Origin: an uncultured Eubacteriales bacterium
Lineage (GTDB): Bacteria > Bacillota > Clostridia > Oscillospirales > Oscillospiraceae
Reading direction: 5' to 3'
Assembly (NCBI GenBank): GCA_949744025.1
Contig: CATJWA010000229.1
Location: 1 to 10,165 of the forward strand
DNA length: 10,165 nt
Shown in pieces: positions 5,678-10,165 of the stretch (position 1 is the first letter of the stretch; every line of letters begins with the position of its first letter). A program made the position numbers and the translations under genes. The notes under the pieces are model-generated. The model had not been told where the DNA came from and searched no databases. It saw only the letters and a list, made by a program, of their open reading frames with translations.

Positions 5678-7333
5678 TCACACTTCTATTATCACCGGCA
5701 AAATCATCGGGCTGCGCCTCGTGTGCTTGTACAGGTATCCCGACAGATTGCTCTTGACCCTTCCCTTGATGCTCGACCAGTCGCTTATACGGTGGCTTGA
5801 GCAGCTCTCAAGGCTCTCGTCCACAACTCTGCGCAGCTCATCCATAAGGTCGTCAGATTCCTTGACATAAATAAAGCCTCGCGTAATAATTTCCGGCTCA
5901 GAGATAACGCTGCCATCCTCGGAGGACATGGTTATGATAACCACTATCATACCCTCGTCTGCCAAATGCTTTCTGTCGCGCAGCACTACGCTGCCCACAT
6001 CGCCTACGCCGCTGCCGTCAACCAGCACCTGTCCTGCCGGAACGGTTCCGTTTTCCTTTATGCTCTTGCCCGTGAGCTCAATAATGTGGCCGATGCCGCT
6101 TACAATAACGTTCTTCGGCTCCACACCCATAGAACGGGCAATTTCCGCGTGCTTGAACAGCATTCTCGTCTCCCCGTGCAGAGGGATAAAGTACTTCGGC
6201 TTCGTGAGGGCTATCATCATCTTCAGCTCCTCCTGACACGCGTGTCCGGAAACGTGCAGGTTCGACGCACGGTCGTATATAACCTCCGCGCCCTTGGCAA
6301 AGAGCTCGTCTATCACCTTTGTTATCATCAGCTCGTTGCCCGGTATTGCCGAGGCGGAAATTATTATCCTGTCGCCCGGCACAATCTCCACCTGCCTGTG
6401 TCCGGAAAATGCCATCCGGTATAGAGCGGACATCTCCTCACCTTGGCTGCCGGTTGTGATAATTACCGTTTTGTTCTTCGGAACGGTTTTAATCTTGTCC
6501 ATGCTAACCAGAACGCCGTTGGGCACCTTCATATAGCCAAGCTCCGTGGAGACCTTCATGATGTTCTCCATGCTGCGTCCGGTTATACCCACCTTGCGCT
6601 TGTATTTCGCCGCGCAGTTTATAATCTGCTGAATCCTGTGTACATTCGAGGCGAAGGTCGTCACTATGATTCTCTGGTCGCAGTCCTTAAACAGCTCGTC
6701 AAACTTCTTGCCGACCTTGCTCTCGGAATCGGAATGACCGGGACGCTCAACGTTCGTGGAATCCTGAAGCAGCGCCAGAACGCCCTTTTTGCCCAGCTCA
6801 CCCAAGCGGGCTATGTCCGCCATACCGCCCTGAATGGGCGTGACATCTATCTTGAAGTCGCCCGTGTGTATAAGCGTGCCTATAGGCGTGTGTATCGCAA
6901 AGGAAACCGCGTCGGCTATGGAGTGATTGATGTGTATAAACTCCACGGAAAAGCATCCGGCCTTTATGGTTTCGCCCGCGTTGACAGTGGTCATTTTTAC
7001 CTTTGTGAGCTTGTGCTCCTCAAGCTTAAGCTCGACAAGCGCCGCGGTCAGACGCGTGGTGTACACCGGCGGGTTTATCTTTTGCAGCACATACGGCACC
7101 GCGCCGATGTGGTCCTCGTGCCCGTGCGTGAGAAAGATTCCCCTGATACGCCCTGCGTTTGCTTCGAGGTAGCTTATGTCGGGTATGACAACATCCACAC
7201 CGTACATGTCCTCGTCGGGAAAGCCCATTCCGCAGTCTACGACTATCATGTCCTTTCCGTACTCATAGACCGTAAGATTCTTTCCTATCTCGCCCAGTCC
7301 GCCCAGAGGGATAATTTTAAGTTTTGATGCCAT
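5678..7333 (-). CDS. rnj: Ribonuclease J (metallo-beta-lactamase/beta-CASP nuclease)
   Basis: The 551-residue, full-length RNase J has 5'-to-3' exo- and endoribonuclease activity and acts in mRNA decay and rRNA maturation. The metallo-beta-lactamase metal site is complete: HGHEDH at residues 70-75, the NHSI histidine (137), and HTGDFK with Asp159. The beta-CASP domain shows DSTN (191-194), TTFASNVHRIQQI, and GHACQEE with His364. PLHGE supplies His386. The C-terminal domain (about 450-551) is present. The ATG is firm: AAGGTAATC lies just upstream, the next codons are MASKLKIIPLGGLGEIGKN, and an in-frame TAA occurs 6 bases before it. The gene is first in a three-gene operon driven by a near-perfect promoter about 320 bases upstream, with a structured leader between. 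It is the only RNase J in the window. Confidence 0.97.
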   Translation of the reverse strand: MASKLKIIPLGGLGEIGKNLTVYEYGKDMIVVDCGMGFPDEDMYGVDVVIPDISYLEANAGRIRGIFLTHGHEDHIGAVPYVLQKINPPVYTTRLTAALVELKLEEHKLTKVKMTTVNAGETIKAGCFSVEFIHINHSIADAVSFAIHTPIGTLIHTGDFKIDVTPIQGGMADIARLGELGKKGVLALLQDSTNVERPGHSDSESKVGKKFDELFKDCDQRIIVTTFASNVHRIQQIINCAAKYKRKVGITGRSMENIMKVSTELGYMKVPNGVLVSMDKIKTVPKNKTVIITTGSQGEEMSALYRMAFSGHRQVEIVPGDRIIISASAIPGNELMITKVIDELFAKGAEVIYDRASNLHVSGHACQEELKMMIALTKPKYFIPLHGETRMLFKHAEIARSMGVEPKNVIVSGIGHIIELTGKSIKENGTVPAGQVLVDGSGVGDVGSVVLRDRKHLADEGMIVVIITMSSEDGSVISEPEIITRGFIYVKESDDLMDELRRVVDESLESCSSHRISDWSSIKGRVKSNLSGYLYKHTRRSPMILPVIIEV

Positions 7334-7654
7334 TGATTACCTTGGAAACCCGCTCCCGTGCGCAAAGCGCCCGCGGGTCCCCTTACTCCTTCTTTCATTT
7401 AGATTTTTCGGTTATGTCAGGAATTTTGCACGCAAACATTCACGGCTGAAAAAATAGGTTTTATCCGCCGGCCCTGCACCGCCGCCGTATTATTAGCCCA
7501 AATCAGCCTGAAAGCTTTTTTGTGTATATTCTAAGTACCAGCGCACAGCGCCCTGGTACATAACGCCTTAATTGCAGCCGCAGATATTATATCCGTGCGG
7601 CTTAAGCTTTAATCAACACTGCGGAAGCCCTCCGCAGTATGCTTATGCATCTAA
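7334..7654 (-). promoter_or_regulatory. Long structured 5' leader of RNase J mRNA
   Basis: The stretch holds no credible gene. On the minus strand, from the predicted transcription start, it contains in order four hairpins or helices and a fifth next to the coding region. They are an 8-bp stem (7618-7638, ACTGCGGA/TCCGCAGT), a 7-bp stem with an inner AT stem (7576-7602, AGCCGCA/TGCGGCT), a 10-bp stem with a 2-base bulge (7535-7559, GTACCA/TGGTAC plus GCGC/GCGC), a long-range 10-bp helix (7503-7512 with 7439-7449, one bulged G) closing a G-rich domain, and a stem just before the ribosome binding site (7345-7380, ACCCGC/GCGGGT with inner GCGC-TTT-GCGC). I recognise no known riboswitch or T-box core. 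Autoregulation by RNase J is a reasonable guess by analogy with the RNase E leader. Confidence 0.65.
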
Positions 7655-7660
7655 ATATTA

Positions 7661-7690
7661 ATTATAGCACAGATTTGGCATTTTTGTCAA
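7661..7690 (-). promoter_or_regulatory. Strong near-consensus promoter of the RNase J operon
   Basis: On the minus strand there is a perfect TTGACA (7685-7690), an 18-base spacer and a perfect TATAAT (7661-7666) with extended TGC in front. Transcription should start near 7654. It is the best match to a sigma-A consensus in the window and leaves about 320 bases of untranslated leader. Confidence 0.85.
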
Positions 7691-7694
7691 ATCT
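7671..7694. repeat. Inverted repeat over the -35 region of the RNase J promoter
   Basis: AGATTTG (7671-7677) and CAAATCT (7688-7694) form 7-bp arms with 10 bases between. The right arm overlaps the -35 hexamer and the left arm lies in the spacer close to the -10. This is a possible operator; chance occurrence in AT-rich DNA cannot be excluded. Confidence 0.4.
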
Positions 7695-7750
7695 GCCGCC
7701 TTTATTTTTTGTTCCTGAGCTTAGAAGCTGAGAATCTCATTAATTGTACC

Positions 7751-7779
7751 TTGAAGCATACGCTCTTTTGTGATACTAT
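7751..7779 (+). promoter_or_regulatory. Probable promoter of the 7814-9301 gene group
   Basis: TTGAAG, a 17-base spacer and TACTAT with extended -10 TGA lie 34 bases before the ATG of the ABM-like gene, and AAGGAGG sits 6 bases before that ATG. It diverges from the RNase J promoter, with the two -35 boxes about 60 bases apart. Confidence 0.7.
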
Positions 7780-7789
7780 TGAAATAGTA
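7774..7789. repeat. Palindrome overlapping the -10 box and start region
   Basis: TACTAT-TGAA-ATAGTA is a perfect 6-bp-armed palindrome whose left arm is the -10 hexamer of the plus-strand promoter. In the DNA it could be an operator; the putative start site falls in its right arm, so an RNA hairpin is less likely. Confidence 0.45.
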
Positions 7790-7813
7790 AATCCTCGCTA
7801 AAGGAGGAAATAT

Positions 7814-8161
7814 ATGTCATTTTCTGAAATATGTATCTACCAGGTCAAACCGCAAAAGGCGGAAGAATTTGAATCGCTGATGCTTGAAGCTGAAAATTTC
7901 CTGAGGCAGCAGGACGGACTTCTTTTGCTCCGGTTTATCAAAAGAGGGTATCACATAGACATGGAACAAATCAGGGACGGGCTTCCGCCGCTGAAGCTTA
8001 CCCGTATTGTAAAAAGCGTTAAGTACGTGCTCTATTGGGAATTTGATACAAAGGAAAGCTACGGAAAGGCTCAGCAAAACCTCTACGGCAGCTATTGGAA
8101 GGCTATCGAAAAATGCCTAATAGCCCCGCATGATAAATATTTAGGCGAGCAGCTGTTTTAG
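7814..8161 (+). CDS. Small protein with probable ABM-like dimeric alpha/beta-barrel fold
   Basis: The 115-residue protein starts MSFSEICIYQVKPQKAEEFE and shows the rhythm of an antibiotic-biosynthesis-monooxygenase-like domain. There is a first strand (EICIYQVKP), an amphipathic helix (KAEEFESLMLEAENFLRQQ), a strand after DGLLLLRFIKRG, then KYVLYWEFDTKESYGKAQQN and a final helix (SYWKAIEKCL). This is a fold-level call from pattern, not a function: such proteins range from heme-degrading enzymes to unassigned stress proteins, and no diagnostic catalytic residue can be named. AAGGAGG is 6 bases before the ATG. The coding sequence is visibly more AT-rich (about 40% GC in a counted 60-base stretch) than genes elsewhere in the window. 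It is first in a group with the TIGR04076-type gene, 56 bases downstream. Confidence 0.78.
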   Translation: MSFSEICIYQVKPQKAEEFESLMLEAENFLRQQDGLLLLRFIKRGYHIDMEQIRDGLPPLKLTRIVKSVKYVLYWEFDTKESYGKAQQNLYGSYWKAIEKCLIAPHDKYLGEQLF

Positions 8162-8217
8162 TCAAAGAAAGACGGATGCCCATAATAATCAAAACAATTT
8201 GCTGGGAGGCCAGTGAC

Positions 8218-8607
8218 ATGAAGCACAAAGTAAAAGTAACCGTAATTGATAAAAAGCTTTATCCGGAGCTGCAGCGCCAATACTGCGCTGACCCTGATTC
8301 CGGAGAGTGCCCCTGCTATAACGTGGGTGATGAATTCATATTTTACCGCGACGGCGAGCGGGACGATTTCTGGCACATGGGCATAAACACGCTTGTGAAA
8401 ACAAACGCGAAGCCTGAAACTGTCGCGGGAGGCCCCAAAATTCCCTTCTGCTCAGAGGCGTGGGACGCCATATCCCGTTATATTTACGCGGCCCTTGAGG
8501 GGGGCTCCATCATGAAGGAATGGATGAAGGACGAAAATACCATGATTACCTGCTGCTCCGACGGGACACGGCCCGTAATTTTCAAAATAGAGCGAATTGA
8601 CTACTAA
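8218..8607 (+). CDS. TIGR04076-family cysteine-containing protein
   Basis: The 129-residue protein matches the pattern I know for the TIGR04076 family. It has an N-terminal strand (MKHKVKVTVIDKKLYPEL), a CPCYNVGDEFIF segment, PFCSEAWDAISRYIYAA, and near the C-terminus TCCSDGTRPVIFKIERI. Conserved cysteines are Cys31, Cys33, Cys78, Cys112 and Cys113, with an additional Cys23. The function of the family is not established; paired cysteines suggest metal binding or redox chemistry (inference). The start is the ATG with GGGAGG 8 bases upstream. An in-frame ATG at 8176 lacks a binding site and adds 14 residues (MPIIIKTICWEASD) not expected in the family. It lies between the ABM-like and DUF3592 genes, 25 bases before the latter. 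Confidence 0.85.
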   Translation: MKHKVKVTVIDKKLYPELQRQYCADPDSGECPCYNVGDEFIFYRDGERDDFWHMGINTLVKTNAKPETVAGGPKIPFCSEAWDAISRYIYAALEGGSIMKEWMKDENTMITCCSDGTRPVIFKIERIDY

Positions 8608-8632
8608 TAGCGGCAAAGGAGACTTATCAGCC

Positions 8633-9301
8633 ATGGAATCTCCAGTCGTCCTTGCAATCATAATATTCTCCGCAGCCCTGTCCGTCGTGGGCGCGGTGTT
8701 GGTGCTGATTTGGTACCGCAAAAAGAAAAAAGCCCTGCAAAACGACACCCTGCCGGACAGCGCCCGCGAAGCCGCGAACGGCAGTCCTGAGCTGAAGGGC
8801 TGGCGGCGGCGTGCGGTCGCCTGGCCCGTACTGTGTGTCATTTTCGCGGTAATCATTCTGTGCAGCCCCACCCGCACCATGGAGCAGCGCCTTGCCGACG
8901 CCACATTCACCGTCATTCCCCTCATTTTCTTTGCAATCGGCATGAAAACCCGCCTCCGCCTCCACAAGGAGCGTCTGTACGCCACGGTTTCAACCGACGC
9001 GCACGTCATTTCCGACGGGCGGCGGGTACGCTCCGGACATGCCTCCTACTTTCCCCAGTTTGAGTTCCGCGCCGGTGGAATGAGCTATAAGGTCACCTCC
9101 CGCAGCGGCTCAGGCAGTCGCTGTGTGCATGAGGGCGAGCGCGTGGAGCTGTATTACGCCTCCGAAAACCCAAGGGTGTTTTATGTCCCCGCCATGCAGA
9201 GGCACGCACGGCGCTTATCAGGTCTCCTGTGCGGCATAGGCATAGCTTACCCCATCATTGGCCTGTTCGCCCCGCTCCTCCGCGCGGTGATACCGGTGTA
9301 A
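8633..9301 (+). CDS. DUF3592-domain membrane protein
   Basis: The 222-residue protein has membrane segments at about 4-27, 63-79, 90-105 and 194-215. Between the third and fourth lies an extracytoplasmic or cytoplasmic beta-rich domain (about 117-186). That domain has the DUF3592 layout: TVSTDAHVISDGRRVRSGH, then a strand YFPQFEFRAGGMSYKVTS, then GERVELYYASENPRVFYVP. No enzymatic motif is visible and the family's role is unknown. The first helix is followed by a strongly basic run (YRKKKKAL), consistent with the N-terminus outside and this loop inside. The ATG is chosen for AAAGGAG 11 bases upstream; a TTG at 8597 would overlap the previous gene and lacks a binding site. A 13-bp hairpin follows the stop. 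Confidence 0.82.
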   Translation: MESPVVLAIIIFSAALSVVGAVLVLIWYRKKKKALQNDTLPDSAREAANGSPELKGWRRRAVAWPVLCVIFAVIILCSPTRTMEQRLADATFTVIPLIFFAIGMKTRLRLHKERLYATVSTDAHVISDGRRVRSGHASYFPQFEFRAGGMSYKVTSRSGSGSRCVHEGERVELYYASENPRVFYVPAMQRHARRLSGLLCGIGIAYPIIGLFAPLLRAVIPV

Positions 9302-9314
9302 ATATATTTTCAAA

Positions 9315-9344
9315 ATGAAGTCCGTCCTTCTGGACGGACTTCAT
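9315..9344. terminator. Hairpin terminator between convergent DUF3592 and recR genes
   Basis: A perfect 13-bp stem (ATGAAGTCCGTCC / GGACGGACTTCAT) with a TTCT loop sits between two converging stops. Minus-strand transcripts from rpe-recR continue into TTTTGAAAATATATTT, a usable U-rich tail. Plus-strand transcripts meet CTCATCTCTCACATTT, which is weaker. Confidence 0.85.
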
Positions 9345-9352
9345 CTCATCTC

Positions 9353-9952
9353 TCACATTTCCCTTCTCCCCTCAAGTGCGCGCAGCAGCGTCGCGTCGTC
9401 CGCGAACTCGAGGTTGGAGCCCACGGGTATGCCGTAGGCAAGTCGGGTCACCTTCACGTCGAAGGGCTTTAAAAGGCGGGATATATACATCGCCGTGGTG
9501 TCTCCCTCCGTGTCCGGGTTTGTAGCCATTATTATCTCCCGCACTCCGCCGGCTGACACACGCTGCACCAGCTCGGAGATGCGTATGTCGTCCGGTCCCA
9601 CGCGGCTCATGGGCGAGAGCACGCCGTGCAGAACGTGGTATACTCCGTTATACTCCCTGCTGCGTTCGATGGACAGCACGTCTCTTGGCTCGGCCACCAC
9701 GCATATCGTGGTTTTGTCGCGCCTGTCGTTCCTGCATATCGGGCACATATCGCTGTCGGTCAGGTTCTGGCACACCGGACAGGCATGGACGCTGCCGCGC
9801 GCGCTGAGTATCGCTCCGGCAAAGCCCTCAGCCTCGCCCTCCGGCATGGCCAGCACGTGAAAGGCCAGCCTCTGCGCGCTTTTCCTGCCTATTCCCGGCA
9901 GGGCGGCAAAGCAGTCTATCAGGTTCTCAAGACTCGGCGGAAAAAAGGACCT
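9353..9952 (-). CDS. recR: Recombination protein RecR (no conventional start codon)
   Basis: RecR acts with RecO and RecF in loading RecA onto gapped DNA. The frame contains all its parts. The helix-hairpin-helix (LPGIGRKSAQRLAFH) is at about 18-32. The Cys4 zinc finger (CPVCQNLTDSDMCPIC) has Cys58, 61, 70 and 73. The Toprim domain has the acidic Glu88 in VVAEPRD, then HGVLSP, then TNPDTEGDTTA (144-154). The C-terminal strand segment (GIPVGSNLEFADD) follows. Length from 9952 is 199 residues, the normal size. However, the frame has no ATG, GTG or TTG before GTG at 9856, which would remove the helix-hairpin-helix. The codon where Met is expected, 9 bases after AAGGAG and just before SFFPPSLENL, is AGG. 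A single-base indel in a six-base run at 9941-9946 is an alternative explanation. The gene follows rpe directly. Confidence 0.9.
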   Translation of the reverse strand, partial: RSFFPPSLENLIDCFAALPGIGRKSAQRLAFHVLAMPEGEAEGFAGAILSARGSVHACPVCQNLTDSDMCPICRNDRRDKTTICVVAEPRDVLSIERSREYNGVYHVLHGVLSPMSRVGPDDIRISELVQRVSAGGVREIIMATNPDTEGDTTAMYISRLLKPFDVKVTRLAYGIPVGSNLEFADDATLLRALEGRREM

Positions 9953-9961
9953 TTTCGGTTT

Positions 9962-9967
9962 CTCCTT
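9962..9967 (-). promoter_or_regulatory. Shine-Dalgarno of recR, without a start codon downstream
   Basis: AAGGAG on the minus strand lies just after the rpe stop. Reading on in the recR frame, AAA CCG AAA AGG TCC TTT TTT CCG follows with no start codon. An ATG immediately 5' of this site (9969-9971, touching the rpe TAA) is in another frame and runs into TGA at 9927-9929 after 14 codons. Confidence 0.6.
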
Positions 9968-9971
9968 GCAT

Positions 9972-10165
9972 TTATGCGTTTCGTATCCGCGCTATCGCGC
10001 CGGCTCTGTCGGCTTTGCCGAAAACCGCACTGCCGGCAACCAGCACGTTGGCCCCCGCTTTTTTCACCAGTTCGGCGGTGTTCTCGTCAATTCCTCCGTC
10101 AACCTCCAGCTCGCACTCGGGGTTGAGCTCGTCGAGCATACCGCGCAGAAGCTGAATTTTCGGCA
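9972..10165 (-). CDS. rpe: Ribulose-phosphate 3-epimerase, C-terminal part (truncated by window edge)
   Basis: The last 63 residues of Rpe, the pentose-phosphate and Calvin-type epimerase that interconverts ribulose 5-phosphate and xylulose 5-phosphate. The fragment carries the (beta/alpha)8-barrel end. The VDGGI segment (fragment residues 21-25) contains the catalytic aspartate. NTAELVKKAGANVLVAGSAVFG follows in pieces, with the phosphate-binding GSAVFG, and the final helix is DRAGAIARIRNA. The upstream part lies beyond the window. The TAA stop abuts an ATG (TAAATG), and the recR binding site AAGGAG lies 4 bases beyond the stop, so rpe and recR are surely co-transcribed. Confidence 0.95.
   Translation of the reverse strand, partial: PKIQLLRGMLDELNPECELEVDGGIDENTAELVKKAGANVLVAGSAVFGKADRAGAIARIRNA

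Noticed and set aside
6443..7327. Long plus-strand frame of 294 codons opposite RNase J
   Set aside because: It is the antisense shadow of a strongly conserved coding sequence; it has no ribosome binding site and a His/Arg/Val-rich composition without domain features.
7300..7398. A small upstream open frame on the minus strand beginning with ATG at 7398 (MKEGVRGPAGALRTG...) that overlaps the start of RNase J
   Set aside because: No ribosome binding site precedes the ATG, the peptide runs through the leader hairpin without a recognisable pattern, and its AAGGAG lies inside the frame rather than before it.
7345..7400. T-box-like wording in the RNase J leader (AGGGGACCCGCGGG)
   Set aside because: It does not match the T-box core AGGGTGGNACCGCG, there is no terminator/antiterminator pair with a U-tract next to it, and RNase J is not an aminoacyl-tRNA or amino-acid gene.
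2817..8213. The shared string GGAGGCCAG before two start codons (2817-2825 and 8205-8213)
   Set aside because: Nine bases shared around a Shine-Dalgarno is expected by chance; the flanks differ and the genes are unrelated.
8452..9009. Minus-strand frame of 185 codons opposite the TIGR04076 and DUF3592 genes
   Set aside because: It overlaps two supported genes, has an Arg/Ala-rich antisense composition and no start signal.

Overview
The window reads as chromosomal DNA of a low-to-moderate-GC Gram-positive anaerobe, most likely a clostridial member of the Bacillota. The grounds are strong AGGAGG-type ribosome binding sites, an S-layer-homology protein with a BspA-type leucine-rich repeat, a YesL/DUF624 membrane protein, RNase J rather than RNase E, and a CmpB-type (PF06541) membrane protein. 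The standard bacterial code is used. I see no phage, transposon, CRISPR, tRNA or rRNA signature.

Layout. (1) 1-839, plus strand: the end of an unrecognised gene, then a GDSL/SGNH esterase, closed by a 12-bp hairpin. (2) 901-2693, minus strand: a YesL-like membrane protein followed by a small secreted SLH protein. (3) 2770-4435, plus strand: an operon with a good extended -10 promoter encoding an ArsC/Spx-family thioredoxin-fold protein, an FMN reductase-like flavoprotein with an Isf-type cysteine motif, and a 5-TM membrane protein. It ends in a perfect 25-bp bidirectional terminator. (4) 4489-7690, minus strand: RNase J behind a near-consensus promoter and a roughly 320-nt hairpin-rich leader, then a monothiol ArsC-like protein and a CmpB-family membrane protein. 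(5) 7751-9301, plus strand: an ABM-fold protein, a TIGR04076-type cysteine-rich protein and a DUF3592 membrane protein; the first two look more AT-rich than the rest. (6) 9353-10165, minus strand: ribulose-phosphate 3-epimerase (3' end) followed by RecR.

Most genes are housekeeping or accessory genes of recognisable families, and I do not see a defence or secretion system. Two things stand out. First, the RNase J mRNA has a long structured 5' leader with no riboswitch class I recognise; by analogy with the autoregulatory leader of RNase E it could be a feedback element. Second, three genes (flavoprotein, CmpB protein, recR) have a good Shine-Dalgarno sequence at the expected distance but no ATG/GTG/TTG where the family's N-terminus begins: the codons there are ATA, ATT and AGG. 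This could be rare near-cognate initiation, assembly error or, for recR, a frameshift. Coordinates for these three use the outermost plausible start, and the alternatives are stated in each entry.
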